Made by a program: the position numbers and the translations under genes. Shown here one piece after another: positions 6,730-16,707 of a DNA stretch of 64,000 bases (position 1 is its first letter; each line of letters begins with the position of its first letter). Origin of the DNA: Pseudomonadota bacterium (GTDB lineage Bacteria > Pseudomonadota > Gammaproteobacteria > Burkholderiales > Burkholderiaceae_C); NCBI GenBank assembly GCA_963205115.1, contig CAUJHV010000064.1:124001-188000 (forward strand), in the 5' to 3' direction. The notes below the pieces were generated by a model, which was not told the origin of the DNA, made no database searches, and saw only the letters and a list, made by a program, of their open reading frames with translations.

Positions 6730-9462
6730 TCAGTGCGCCTGTCCCCAGCTGCTTCCCACCCCTACTTCTGCGAGCAGCGGCACGCTCAGCTGTGCCACAC
6801 CCGCCATCAGACGGGGCACGGCCTCGCGCAGCCATTCGATTTCGGCTTCGGGAACCTCGAAGACCAGTTCGTCGTGGACCTGCATGACCATGCGCGTCGC
6901 CCGGCCCTCGTCGTCGATGGCCTTCTGCACCGCCAGCATGGCCAGCTTGATCAGATCGGCCGCCGTGCCCTGCATGGGCGCATTGATGGCCTGGCGTTCG
7001 GCGGCGCTGCGGCGCGGGCCGTTGCCGCCGCGGATGTCGGGCAGCGTGATGCGCCGGCCGAAGAGCGTTTCCACGTAGCCACGCTCGGCCGCGCGCGCCT
7101 TGGTTTCTTCCATGTAGCGCTTGACGCCGGCAAAGCGCTGGAAGTAGCGGTCGATGTAGTCGCGCGCGGCCTTCTGTTCGATGCCCAGCGACTGCGCCAG
7201 GCCGAAGGCGCCCATGCCGTAGATCAGGCCGAAATTGATGGTCTTGGCATAGCGGCGTTGCTCGCTGCTGACCTGCTCAGGCGGCAGGCCGAAGACTTCG
7301 GCCGCCGTCGCGCGGTGCACGTCCTGGCCTTCGGCAAAGGCGCGGGTCATGCCCGGGTCGCCGCTCATGTGGGCCATGATGCGCAGCTCGATCTGCGAGT
7401 AGTCCGCGCTGGCGATGCGGTGCCCGGCCGGCGCGATGAAGGCGTCGCGCACACGGCGGCCTTCCGGCGTGCGGATCGGGATGTTCTGCAGATTAGGGTC
7501 GTTGCTCGACAGGCGGCCCGTTACGGCCACCGCCTGCGCGTAGGTGGTGTGCACGCGGCCGGTCTTTGGATTGACCATCAGCGGCAGCTTGTCGGTATAG
7601 GTCCCCTTGAGCTTGGACAGGCTGCGGTGCTCCAGCAGCTTGGCCGGCAGCGGGTAGTCGGCCGAAAGCTCCTGCAGCACCTCTTCGTCCGTGCTGGGCG
7701 CGCCGCTGGCGGTCTTCTTCTTCACCGGCAGGCCCAGCTTGACGAAGAGGATTTCGCCGATCTGCTTGGGCGAACCGAGATTGAACGGCTGCCCGGCCAG
7801 CCCATAAGCCTCCTGCTCGATGGCGAGGATGCGCTCGCCCAGTTCGCGGCTCTGGCGCGCCAGGACCTCGCTGTCCACCAGCACGCCATGGCGCTCGATG
7901 CGGCCCAGCAGCGCGCTGACCGGCATCTCGATGTCGGCATACACGCGCAGCAGGCCCGGCTCGGCCTGCAGCTGCGGCCACAGCGCCTCGTGCACCTGCA
8001 TCGTCATCTCGCTGTCTTCGCCGGAATAGGTGGTCGCGCGCGGGATGTCCACCTGCGAAAACGGGATCTGGTTGGCGCCCTTGCCGCACAGGTCTTCGTA
8101 GCTCAGGCCCTTGCGGTGCAGGTGGCGCTCGGCCAGGCTCTCCAGGCTGTGCGGCTTGTGCGCCTCCAGCACGTAACTCTGCAGCAGCGTGTCGTGGGCG
8201 TAGCCGCGCACCTGGATGCCCTGGTTGGCCAGCACGTGCGTGTCGTACTTGACATGCTGGCCGACCTTGGCCCGCGCCGGATCTTCCAGCCATGGTTTCA
8301 AACGTTGGAGCACTTCGGCCAGCGGCAGCTGGTCCGGCGCGCCGGGACCGTCGTGCGCCAGCGGGATATAGGCCGCGCGGCCCGGTTCGACCGCCAGGCT
8401 GATGCCCACGACCTGCGCGCGCAAGGGGTCCAGCGAATCGGTTTCGGTATCCAGCGCCACCAGCAGCGCGGCCTCGATGCGCTGCATCCAGGCGTCGAAG
8501 GCGGGCCAGTCGAGCACCGTCTCGTACTCGCGCGCCAGCGGTGCGGCCACGGGCACCGGCAGCGGGTCCGCCACCGTGGCGGCCAGCTCGCCGCCGTCTT
8601 CCAGCTCCTTGCGCCAGCTGCGAAAGCCGTGCTGCACGTAGAAGTCCAACAGGCCCTGGCGTTCGACCGGCTTCAGCGCCAGCGCCTCCAGCGCGGGCCA
8701 ATCGGCCACATGCGCCGTCAGGTCGCTGTCGCAGACCACGGTGATGAGCTTGCGGCCCATCGGCAGCCAGTCCAGCGCCTTGCGCAAGTTTTCGCCGGCC
8801 ACGCCCTTGATCGATGCCGCGGCCGCCATCACGCCTTCCAGCGAGCCATGCTCTTCGAGCCACTTCAGCGCCGTCTTGGGGCCGACCTTGTCTACGCCGG
8901 GGACGTTGTCGACGGTGTCGCCGATCAGCGTCAGGTAGTCCACGATGCGGTCCGGCGGCACACCGAACTTGGCCCGCACGCCGGCCTCGTCGAGCGTCTC
9001 GTTGCTCATCGTGTTGACCAGCGTGACCTGCGGCGTCACCAGTTGCGCGAGGTCCTTGTCGCCGGTGGAGATGACCACGCGGTGCCCCGATGCCGCGCCC
9101 ACGCGCGCCAGCGTGCCAATGACATCGTCCGCCTCGATCCCGGGGACTTCCAGGACGGGCCAGCCCAGCAGCTGCACCACGGCGTGGATCGGCTCGATCT
9201 GCAACACCAGGTCGGGCGGCATCGGCGCGCGCTGCGCCTTGTAGTCGGCATACCACTCGTTGCGGAAGGTCGGGCCCTTGGCATCGAAGACGCAGGCCGC
9301 ATGCTCGGCCGGGATCTGCTCGCGCAGCCGCTTCATCATGGCCACCATGCCGTGGATCGCACCCGTGGGCGCCCCGTCGGGCCCGCGCAGGTCCGGCATG
9401 GCGTGGTAGGCGCGGTACAGGTAGCTCGATCCGTCGACGAGCAGCAGGGTTGGTTCGCTCAC
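6730..9462 (-). CDS. polA: DNA polymerase I
   Basis: The 910-residue protein (E. coli 928) has all three domains: an N-terminal 5'-3' exonuclease (LLVDGSSYLYRAYHA, residues ~1-290), a 3'-5' proofreading domain with Asp338 and Glu340 in DTETDS, and the polymerase domain with ADYSQIELR (Asp687), the O helix INFGLIYGMGAFG and the motif VHDELV (Asp864, Glu865). Proofreading should therefore be active. It fills gaps in repair and removes Okazaki primers. The start is the GTG at 9462, eight bases after AGAAGG; longer in-frame extension upstream is arginine-rich junk. Its 5' end faces the DUF2782-thrB group. Confidence 0.96.
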   Translation of the reverse strand: MSEPTLLLVDGSSYLYRAYHAMPDLRGPDGAPTGAIHGMVAMMKRLREQIPAEHAACVFDAKGPTFRNEWYADYKAQRAPMPPDLVLQIEPIHAVVQLLGWPVLEVPGIEADDVIGTLARVGAASGHRVVISTGDKDLAQLVTPQVTLVNTMSNETLDEAGVRAKFGVPPDRIVDYLTLIGDTVDNVPGVDKVGPKTALKWLEEHGSLEGVMAAAASIKGVAGENLRKALDWLPMGRKLITVVCDSDLTAHVADWPALEALALKPVERQGLLDFYVQHGFRSWRKELEDGGELAATVADPLPVPVAAPLAREYETVLDWPAFDAWMQRIEAALLVALDTETDSLDPLRAQVVGISLAVEPGRAAYIPLAHDGPGAPDQLPLAEVLQRLKPWLEDPARAKVGQHVKYDTHVLANQGIQVRGYAHDTLLQSYVLEAHKPHSLESLAERHLHRKGLSYEDLCGKGANQIPFSQVDIPRATTYSGEDSEMTMQVHEALWPQLQAEPGLLRVYADIEMPVSALLGRIERHGVLVDSEVLARQSRELGERILAIEQEAYGLAGQPFNLGSPKQIGEILFVKLGLPVKKKTASGAPSTDEEVLQELSADYPLPAKLLEHRSLSKLKGTYTDKLPLMVNPKTGRVHTTYAQAVAVTGRLSSNDPNLQNIPIRTPEGRRVRDAFIAPAGHRIASADYSQIELRIMAHMSGDPGMTRAFAEGQDVHRATAAEVFGLPPEQVSSEQRRYAKTINFGLIYGMGAFGLAQSLGIEQKAARDYIDRYFQRFAGVKRYMEETKARAAERGYVETLFGRRITLPDIRGGNGPRRSAAERQAINAPMQGTAADLIKLAMLAVQKAIDDEGRATRMVMQVHDELVFEVPEAEIEWLREAVPRLMAGVAQLSVPLLAEVGVGSSWGQAH

Positions 9463-9587
9463 GGGGTCACCTTCTTCGTATCCGCCCGGCGCGCGCGTGA
9501 CGGCCGGGTGCAGGGCAAGGCCGCGATTGTGCGCGTGGGCGCCGGCGCCTGCCCGGCCGGTCGGCGCGCGCCGCTTAAACTCGGCGC

Positions 9588-9878
9588 ATGTCTGTTCGTC
9601 TCTTGCCGGTACTCGGCGCACTGGCCTGCGCCTACGCTGCCCCGGCGGCTCTGGCACAAACCGCGGGCGAGCCGCGCGCCGAACACCGCGTGGCCGAGGA
9701 CGACCACGTGCGCGTCGAAGAATGGCGAGTGCGGGGCGAAACACGCCGCGTGGTGGTCAAGCCCAAGACCCCGGGCGCCCGCGAATACGAGCTGTTGATG
9801 CCGCAAGGCGTGCCGGACCCCTCGCAGCGGCGGCCTGCCACCTCCGGCGAACGGGTCTGGCGCCTGTTCTCGTTCTGA
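9588..9878 (+). CDS. Small exported DUF2782 protein
   Basis: This 96-residue protein has a signal peptide (ALACAYAAPAALAQT, cleavage near residue 25) followed by a short, charged, mostly beta domain with EWRVRGETRRVVV and a C-terminal RVWRLFSF. It fits DUF2782, a family of unknown function that I know from betaproteobacteria beside homoserine kinase and polA. It should be periplasmic. It is the first gene of a set with thrB (3-base gap) and the BPSS1780-type gene. No function can be stated. Confidence 0.75.
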   Translation: MSVRLLPVLGALACAYAAPAALAQTAGEPRAEHRVAEDDHVRVEEWRVRGETRRVVVKPKTPGAREYELLMPQGVPDPSQRRPATSGERVWRLFSF

Positions 9879-9881
9879 CGC

Positions 9882-10850
9882 ATGGCGGTCTATACCGAGG
9901 TCAGCGTCGACGAAGCGTCGGGTTTGCTCGAGCGGCTGGGTCTGGGTGAGCTCACGGCGCTGCAGGGCATTGCGTCCGGCATCGAGAACACCAACTACTT
10001 CGCCTCCACCGCGCAGCAGCACTGGGTGCTCACCCTCTTCGAACGCCTGCCACGCGAAGAGCTGCCGTATTACCTGCACCTCATGCTGCATCTGTCGCAA
10101 GCGGGGCTGCCGGTCCCGCAGCCGCAGGCCTCGGCCGACGGCGAGTTGGTTCATAGCCTGGCGGGCAAGCCGGCGGCCGTGGTGTCACGCGTGCCGGGCC
10201 AGCCGGTGCTGGCGCCGGAACCGGTGCATTGCGCGCAGTTGGGTGCGCTGCTGGGCCGCATGCACCGCGCCGCGGAGTCCTTCGAGTGGCGCAAGCCGCA
10301 CGGCAGGGGCCTGGCCTGGTGGGAGGCCACGCTGCCGCAGATCCTGCCGCACGTGACGGCCGACGAGAGCGACCTGCTGCGCAGCGAACTGCGCTTCCAG
10401 CAGGCGCTGGCCGCATCGGCCGCAGGGCGCGCCCTGCCGGTGGGACACGTCCACGCCGACCTGTTCCGCGACAACGTCATGTTCGACGGTGCCGACGGTG
10501 CGCTGCAGATCAGCGGCCTGCTCGATTTCTATTTCGCCGGCCAGGACGCGATGCTCTTCGACGTGGCCGTGTGCATCAACGACTGGTGCATCGACCTCGA
10601 AAACGGTCGCCTGCTCGAAGACCGGGCCGAACCCCTGCTGCGCGCTTACCGGGCCGAGCGTGAACTGGCCCATGGCGAATGGCGGTTGCTGCCGGGCATG
10701 CTGCGTGCCGCGGCCCTGCGCTTCTGGATCAGCCGGCTGTGGGATTGGTACATGCCACGCAGTGCCAGCCTGCTCACCCCCAAGAGTCCGGCGCACTTCG
10801 AGCGCGTACTGCGCGAACGCATCGACAATCCCTGGTTGCCCGCATCCTGA
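9882..10850 (+). CDS. thrB: Homoserine kinase, APH-type ThrB
   Basis: This 322-residue aminoglycoside-phosphotransferase-fold kinase opens with MAVYTEVSVDEASGLL and has the SGIENTNYF nucleotide loop, the catalytic HADLFRDNV and the metal-binding LLDFYFAG. These are the signatures of the proteobacterial ThrB variant unrelated to the GHMP-fold ThrB of E. coli. It phosphorylates homoserine in threonine synthesis. The ATG begins three bases after the DUF2782 stop, so the two are translationally linked. The downstream BPSS1780-type gene starts 29 bases after its stop. Confidence 0.9.
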   Translation: MAVYTEVSVDEASGLLERLGLGELTALQGIASGIENTNYFASTAQQHWVLTLFERLPREELPYYLHLMLHLSQAGLPVPQPQASADGELVHSLAGKPAAVVSRVPGQPVLAPEPVHCAQLGALLGRMHRAAESFEWRKPHGRGLAWWEATLPQILPHVTADESDLLRSELRFQQALAASAAGRALPVGHVHADLFRDNVMFDGADGALQISGLLDFYFAGQDAMLFDVAVCINDWCIDLENGRLLEDRAEPLLRAYRAERELAHGEWRLLPGMLRAAALRFWISRLWDWYMPRSASLLTPKSPAHFERVLRERIDNPWLPAS

Positions 10851-10879
10851 GCCGCACCCGCGGACCTGCCGAACCGTCC

Positions 10880-11692
10880 ATGCCGCTGTCACTCCAAACC
10901 GTGCCGCCCCGCCAAGGCCTGCGATGGCTGCGCGACGGCTTTCAGCTCTTCAGCCGGTTTCCCCTGCCGTTCAGCTTCCTGTTTGTCGTCTTCATGGCGG
11001 CGGCGGCGCTGGGCTCGGCCCTGCCCCTGTTTGGCGGCTTCATCATGCTGTGCGCCGTGCCCTTGCTGAGCCTGGGTTTCATGATCGCCAGCGAATCCGC
11101 CCTGACTGGCGGCCCGATTCACCCCGGTCAATATGTCGCGGCACTGCGCACCGACGCGCCGCGGCGGCGCTCGCAGCTCATCCTGTGCCTGCTGTTCGGC
11201 AGCCTGACGCTGGGCGTGCTGTGGCTGTCCCACACCCTGGACGGCGGCACGTTTGCGCAATTGCAGAAGCTCATGGCAGAAGACGCGCCCAAGGCGAAAA
11301 TCGATGCCGTGCTGTCGGATCCCGCCCTGCTGACGGGCATGATCATGCGTCTGGGGCTGGCCGCGCTGATGTCAGTCCCGTTCTGGCACGCACCGGCACT
11401 GGTGCACTGGGGCGGCCAGGGGCCCGGGCAGGCACTGTTCTCCAGCACGCTCGCGGTGTGGCGCTGCAAGGGCGCCTTTGGCGTCTACAGCCTGGCCTGG
11501 TTTGCCGTGGTCGCGGTCTTCGGCATGTTGGTGGCGCTGGTGCTCGAACTGCTGGGCGGACGGCAATACATCGGCCTGGTGATCCTGCCTGCCGGCCTGG
11601 TCTTCAGCACGGTGTTCTACGTTTCGCTGATCTTCACCTTCAACGACAGCTTCGACGGCACCAGCCTGCGCAGCCCGCTGGCCGTTTCCTGA
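10880..11692 (+). CDS. BPSS1780-family polytopic membrane protein
   Basis: This 270-residue protein has about six hydrophobic segments, with an amphipathic N-terminus (PRQGLRWLRDGFQLFSRFPL) that I know from the BPSS1780 family. That family is found downstream of thrB in Burkholderiales and has no known function. A polar stretch between segments three and four (about residues 125-155) is probably extracytoplasmic. The ATG at 10880 is the first before the conserved N-terminus. The gene converges on uvrD with a 34-base gap. Confidence 0.75.
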   Translation: MPLSLQTVPPRQGLRWLRDGFQLFSRFPLPFSFLFVVFMAAAALGSALPLFGGFIMLCAVPLLSLGFMIASESALTGGPIHPGQYVAALRTDAPRRRSQLILCLLFGSLTLGVLWLSHTLDGGTFAQLQKLMAEDAPKAKIDAVLSDPALLTGMIMRLGLAALMSVPFWHAPALVHWGGQGPGQALFSSTLAVWRCKGAFGVYSLAWFAVVAVFGMLVALVLELLGGRQYIGLVILPAGLVFSTVFYVSLIFTFNDSFDGTSLRSPLAVS

Positions 11693-11726
11693 GTCCAGCC
11701 GCAGCCGGGCCCGCGCGGCCGGGCCT

Positions 11727-14081
11727 TCAATCCACCGGCGTGAGCTTGGCGACCGACAAGGCCAGCCACTTCATGCCGTGGCGCCCGAAATTGACTTGCG
11801 CCCGCGCGTCCTCGCCCTGGCCTTCCAGCGTGACGATGATGCCTTCGCCGAACTTGTTGTGGAACACGGCCTGGCCGGACCGGAACCGCGGGCCGGCGCC
11901 GCCCGATGGCGCGACTGCGTCATGGCGGGGCACGAAGGGCACGGCCGCTTCGCGGCGCCCGGCGCCCACGATCGAGTTCAGCCCGCTGCCACGCTGCCAG
12001 GCCTGTTGGTAGTCGCGCGCATAGCCCGAACTGAACCCCGCCTGGCGCGGCGTGAGCCACTTCAGTGCGGACTCCGGAAGCTCGTCGAAGAACCGGCTCT
12101 TGACGTTGTAGCGCGTCTGCCCGTGCAGCATGCGCGTCTGGCTGAAGCTCAGGTACAGGCGCTGGCGCGCCCGCGTGATGGCCACGTACATCAGGCGCCG
12201 CTCTTCTTCGAGCCCGTCGGTGTCGGACAGCGCGTTTTCGTGCGGGAACAGCCCTTCTTCGAGACCGGTGATGAATACCGCATCGAATTCCAGGCCCTTG
12301 GCCGCGTGCACGGTCATCAGCTGGATCGCATCCTGGCCGGCCTGCGCCTGGTTGTCCCCGGCCTCGAGCGCCGCATGCGTGAGGAAGGCCGCCAGCGGTG
12401 ACATCACCTCGCCACTGTCGCCATCGGGCGTGCCCAGCGGCGGCAGCATCTCGTCCACCGGCAGGCTCACGGCGTCCTTGCCGAATCCTTCCTGCGTGAC
12501 GAAGGCTTCCGCGGCATTGACCAGTTCCTCGAGGTTCTCGATGCGGTCCTGGCCTTCTTTTTCGGTGCGGTAGTGATCGACCAGGCTGCTGGCCGCCAGC
12601 ACGTGGTCGATGATCTTGCGCAGCGTCAGGCCGCGGGTGGCCGCTGTCATGGCCTCCACCGCCGCATTGAAGGCCGCAAGATTGGCGCCACCCTTGCCGG
12701 GCACGGCCGCCACGCTCTGGTAGAGGCTTCGGCCGCTGGAGCGGGCGGCGTCCTGCAGTTGTTCCAGCGTGCGTGCGCCGATGCCACGCGCGGGGAAATT
12801 GACGACCCGCAGGTAGCTCGTGTCGTCGTTCGGGTTCTCGATCAGGCGCAGGTAGGCCAGCGCGTGCTTGATTTCCGCGCGCTCGAAAAAGCGCAAACCG
12901 CCGTACACGCGATACGGCACGCCGGCATTGAACAGCGCACTCTCCAGCACGCGGCTCTGCGCATTGCTGCGGTACAGCAGCGCGATTTCGCTGCGCGCCG
13001 TGCCGCTGCGGTGAAGCGTTTGAGCTTCCTCCAGGAACCAGCGCGCCTCTTCGTAATCGCTGGGGCTTTCCTGCACGCGCACGGGCTCGCCCGCGCCGGC
13101 TTCGGTGCGCAGGTTCTTGCCCAGGCGGCGGCTGTTATGCGCGATCAGCTCGTTGGCGGCATCCAGGATGTTGCCCGCCGAGCGGTAATTGCGCTCGAGC
13201 TTGATGACCTGCTCGACGTGGTACTGCCGCTCGAAATCCGCCATGTTGCCGACCTGCGCACCCCGGAAGGCGTAGATGCTCTGGTCGTCGTCACCGACCG
13301 CGAATACGCCTTGCGCCGGCTGCGCCCCGGGCGGCGCGAACATCTGCAGCCACTTGTACTGCAGCCGGTTGGTGTCCTGGAATTCGTCGACGAGCACGTG
13401 ATGGAAACGGCGCCGGTAGTGTTCGCGCAGCGCATCGTTGTCGCGCATCAGCTCATAGGTGCGCAGCAGCAGCTCGGCAAAGTCGACCACGCCCTCGCGC
13501 TGGCACTGGTCTTCGTAGGCCTGGTAGATCTCGACCAGCTTGCGCGTCTGCTCGTCGCGCAATTCCACGTCGCGCGGCCGCAGGCCGTCTTCCTTGCTGC
13601 CAGCGATGAACCAGCTCACTTGCTTGGGCACGAAACGGTCTTCGTCGAGGCTCATGGCCTTGATGACGCGCTTGACGGCCGACAGCGAATCCTGTGCATC
13701 CAGGATCTGGAAGCTCTGCGGCAGCGCCGCGAGCTTCCAGTGCGCGCGCAGGAAACGGTTGCACAGTCCGTGAAAGGTGCCGATCCACATGCCGCGCACG
13801 GGCACCGGCAGCATGGTCGACAGCCGCGTCAGCATTTCCTTGGCGGCCTTGTTGGTGAAAGTCACCGCCAGCACGCCGCCGGGCGAGACCTGCCCCGTTT
13901 GCATCAACCATGCGATACGCGTGGTCAGCACGCGCGTCTTGCCCGAACCCGCACCAGCCAGGATGAGAGCCGGCCTTGCGGGCAGCGTCACGGCTGCCAG
14001 CTGTTCGGGATTCAGGGCGCGCAACAGGCCTGCGCTGTCGTCGAGAGGCCGCGCGACGTCGTTGGCCTGCCATTCATGCAT
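11727..14081 (-). CDS. uvrD: DNA helicase II (UvrD/PcrA type)
   Basis: The 784-residue superfamily-1A helicase shows the ordered motifs: Q motif LNPEQLAAV, Walker A GAGSGKT, FTNKAA (Ia), VDEFQDTN (II), VGDDDQSIY (III), ALLYRS (IV), TVHAAKGLEF (V) and YVAITRAR (VI). The C-terminal tail NFGRHGMKWL is the Tudor-like end of UvrD. Its job is 3'-5' unwinding in nucleotide-excision and mismatch repair. Rep is the alternative, but the length and C-terminal tail favour UvrD. Confidence 0.93.
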   Translation of the reverse strand: MHEWQANDVARPLDDSAGLLRALNPEQLAAVTLPARPALILAGAGSGKTRVLTTRIAWLMQTGQVSPGGVLAVTFTNKAAKEMLTRLSTMLPVPVRGMWIGTFHGLCNRFLRAHWKLAALPQSFQILDAQDSLSAVKRVIKAMSLDEDRFVPKQVSWFIAGSKEDGLRPRDVELRDEQTRKLVEIYQAYEDQCQREGVVDFAELLLRTYELMRDNDALREHYRRRFHHVLVDEFQDTNRLQYKWLQMFAPPGAQPAQGVFAVGDDDQSIYAFRGAQVGNMADFERQYHVEQVIKLERNYRSAGNILDAANELIAHNSRRLGKNLRTEAGAGEPVRVQESPSDYEEARWFLEEAQTLHRSGTARSEIALLYRSNAQSRVLESALFNAGVPYRVYGGLRFFERAEIKHALAYLRLIENPNDDTSYLRVVNFPARGIGARTLEQLQDAARSSGRSLYQSVAAVPGKGGANLAAFNAAVEAMTAATRGLTLRKIIDHVLAASSLVDHYRTEKEGQDRIENLEELVNAAEAFVTQEGFGKDAVSLPVDEMLPPLGTPDGDSGEVMSPLAAFLTHAALEAGDNQAQAGQDAIQLMTVHAAKGLEFDAVFITGLEEGLFPHENALSDTDGLEEERRLMYVAITRARQRLYLSFSQTRMLHGQTRYNVKSRFFDELPESALKWLTPRQAGFSSGYARDYQQAWQRGSGLNSIVGAGRREAAVPFVPRHDAVAPSGGAGPRFRSGQAVFHNKFGEGIIVTLEGQGEDARAQVNFGRHGMKWLALSVAKLTPVD

Positions 14082-14116
14082 GCGGCCATTCTAGGCAGCA
14101 TGCCTGGCGCGTCCGA

Positions 14117-16507
14117 TCAACCGCCGGAAACGAGCACGGCGGCCTTCGTCAGATCACCAGCCAGGCGGACACCATGCCCGTGCGCTTCCGGAATGACGAT
14201 GTCCGGCAGCTCGGTGGAAAACGGATCCGCAAAGCGCCGCGGCTGCTTCTTCATCAGCTGCAGGCGCTGCTGCTCGCGCAGCCAGGGTGCGATTTCCTCG
14301 GCAGGCAGCGCGCGGCTGAGCAGCCAGCCCTGCATGTCCTGGCACCCGAGATCGCGCAGGAACTGGGCCTGGGCCTCGGTTTCCACACCTTCGGCCACGA
14401 CCTTCATCTGCAGGCTCTTGGCCAGCGCCACGATGGCCGTGGCGATCGCGCAGTCTTCCGGATCGTGCGGGATCTCGGTGACGAACGAGCGATCGATCTT
14501 CAGCGTGTCGACGTCCAGCCGCCGCAGGTAGCTCAGCGAAGAATGGCCAGTGCCGAAATCGTCGATGGCCAGCCGCACGCCCATGTCCTGGAAGGCACGC
14601 AGCACCTGCTTGTTGCCCTCGGTGTCTTCCATCAGCAGGCTCTCGGTAAGTTCGAGCTCCAGCCGATTCGGGGCGATGCCCGATTCACGCAGCGTGTCCT
14701 GCACGAGCGGCACCAGGAACGAATGGCGCAACTGCCGTGCCGAGAGATTGACGGCCATGGCAATCGGCGGCAGCCCCTGGCGATCCCACTCGGCCAACTG
14801 CGTGCAGGCCGCGCGGATCACCCAGGCGCCGGCTTGCACGATCAACCCGGTCTCTTCCAGGACGGAGATGAACTTGTCCGGCGAAATCAGCCCGCGTCCC
14901 GGGCAATGCCAGCGCAGCAGCGCCTCCACGCCCGTGACCTCGCCCGTGCGCAGGCAGGCCTTGGGCTGGTAGTACAGGCGGAACTCGTGACGCTCGAGGG
15001 CGCGGCGCAGGTTGTTCTCCAGCGACAGCCGCGCGTGGACCGCCGCATTGAGGTCTTCGCTGAAGAAGGTATACATGTTCCGGCCGAGCGATTTCGACCG
15101 GTACATCGCCATGTCCGTGTTGCGGATGATCCCGTCGATATCGACGCCGTCGTGCGGGTACAGCGAGATGCCGATGCTGGCCGACACCTGAACCTCTTCG
15201 TCGCCAATGCGCAGCGGCAGGCACAAGGCGTCGAGCACGCGGCGGGCGACGAGCGCCGCGTCCTCCGCGCCGCCGATGTCCTCGAGGATCACCGTGAACT
15301 CGTCGCCGCCCAGACGCGACAGCGTGACAACCTCGCCTTCGACGGCCGCACGGCCCACGGAGTCGCCCTCGCGAAGGCAGCCGGTAAGGACGGTGGCGAC
15401 GTGCGTCAACAAACGGTCACCGGCTTCGTGCCCGAGGCTGTCGTTGACCACCTTGAAGCGGTCCAGGTCCAGGAAGAACAGCGCCATCGAACGACCGGTG
15501 CGGTGCGCGCGTTCCATCGCGTGGCCCAGGCGGTCGCGGAAGAGCACCCGGTTGGGCAGGCCCGTGAGGCTGTCGTAGTTCGCGAGGTCGCGAAGCGCCA
15601 GTTCAGCGCGCCGTGCTTCGGTGAGATCGCGCACGACGACCACAAAACGCGGCTGGCGGTCGCCCGGCGTCCTGTGCACGGTGATGCGGGCTTCGAAAGT
15701 GGTGGCGCCACCGGCCGGCCGCACGGCGGCTTCTCCGCTCGGCAGCGGTGCAGGTGTCGCATCCGGTGCCGAATCCGTTGGCGCGGCCGCCGGGCCCGTG
15801 TGGCGCGGCAACACGAATTCGGTGATGGCAGCGCCGATCAACGAACGCGTGCCGGGCGCCAGCATCTCGATGGCGCGCGGATTGCAGCTCAGGATCCGCC
15901 CCCGCGCATCACAGATGAACAGACCGTCATCGCTGCGATCGAACAACACGCGCAGCGCACGCGACTCGCTCGAACCGAGCCGCGGCTGCTCCACCGGTGT
16001 GTCGTCCCTGGGTGCGGACGTGGACGCCACGCGCGTACGACGCGCCAACGTGCGCATCGCCATGCCGGCTACCGCAGCGGCGGCCAAGAGGTCCAGCAGC
16101 AACACCGAGAGCATCGGCAGCAGCGACCGCGACACTTCCACATACGCCACCGGCGCCTGATCCAGCATCACAGGCATCGAGCGGCGCAGGGCGGCCAGGC
16201 CAGGTTCGTCGCCCTCGCGCATCCACTCGCCGCCTTCGTGGCGCAGCAGCCGCCGCGTTTCCCCGGCGTGCAGATGGCTCGCGGGCAGCGTGACCTGTTG
16301 CAGGCGCGCCTGCGGCGTTCCGCGCAACCGAGCCAGATCCGACGACACCACCTCAGCCACCCGCTCCGCCATCGACTGCGCCTGCTCGCCGACATGTCGC
16401 CAGAACCAGGCCGCATGTCCCGCGATGGCAATGGTCAACGCGGCCAGGAGTCCGCGGAACGCCGGATGCGCGTGCATGGGAGGTTCCGGCAGATGACGGT
16501 GCTGCAT
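14117..16507 (-). CDS. Membrane PAS-GGDEF-EAL cyclic-di-GMP enzyme
   Basis: This 796-residue protein has one hydrophobic segment near residues 18-35 and a second near 125-150, giving a small periplasmic sensor region. A PAS domain (~190-300) follows, then GGDEF (motif RLGGDEF, 400-404) and EAL (EALLRW, 528-533; DDFGTG later). Both catalytic signatures are intact, so it may make or break c-di-GMP. A segment of about 13 residues ([13 protein letters not shown]) is inserted just before the GGDEF motif. An alternative start at MHAHPAF, ten codons later, is possible. It is plausible that it feeds the same c-di-GMP network as the DSF-type locus, but no direct link is seen. Confidence 0.9.
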   Translation of the reverse strand: MQHRHLPEPPMHAHPAFRGLLAALTIAIAGHAAWFWRHVGEQAQSMAERVAEVVSSDLARLRGTPQARLQQVTLPASHLHAGETRRLLRHEGGEWMREGDEPGLAALRRSMPVMLDQAPVAYVEVSRSLLPMLSVLLLDLLAAAAVAGMAMRTLARRTRVASTSAPRDDTPVEQPRLGSSESRALRVLFDRSDDGLFICDARGRILSCNPRAIEMLAPGTRSLIGAAITEFVLPRHTGPAAAPTDSAPDATPAPLPSGEAAVRPAGGATTFEARITVHRTPGDRQPRFVVVVRDLTEARRAELALRDLANYDSLTGLPNRVLFRDRLGHAMERAHRTGRSMALFFLDLDRFKVVNDSLGHEAGDRLLTHVATVLTGCLREGDSVGRAAVEGEVVTLSRLGGDEFTVILEDIGGAEDAALVARRVLDALCLPLRIGDEEVQVSASIGISLYPHDGVDIDGIIRNTDMAMYRSKSLGRNMYTFFSEDLNAAVHARLSLENNLRRALERHEFRLYYQPKACLRTGEVTGVEALLRWHCPGRGLISPDKFISVLEETGLIVQAGAWVIRAACTQLAEWDRQGLPPIAMAVNLSARQLRHSFLVPLVQDTLRESGIAPNRLELELTESLLMEDTEGNKQVLRAFQDMGVRLAIDDFGTGHSSLSYLRRLDVDTLKIDRSFVTEIPHDPEDCAIATAIVALAKSLQMKVVAEGVETEAQAQFLRDLGCQDMQGWLLSRALPAEEIAPWLREQQRLQLMKKQPRRFADPFSTELPDIVIPEAHGHGVRLAGDLTKAAVLVSGG

Positions 16508-16707
16508 GTGTCACGTTTCGGCGGGCGCCGACGGGGCTGAACCGTGACAGGCGACGCAGATCCGGCCGCACGCGTAAAATTGGTCACGGCATTCACGAAC
16601 GGTCGGTTGCAAGCCTGCGCCGGCCGCCCCCCGTACAGCCGGCCCGCCAATCGGCGCAGGCGGGGGCACCCTCAGCGCGGCCGCTCGGCCGCCGGCCCGG
16701 AGTTCCC

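Noticed and set aside
6712-9798. A 1028-codon open frame antisense to polA
   Set aside because: It mirrors polA exactly, its translation is Arg/Gln/His-rich with no family pattern, and such frames arise from high third-position GC. polA on the other strand has all catalytic motifs.
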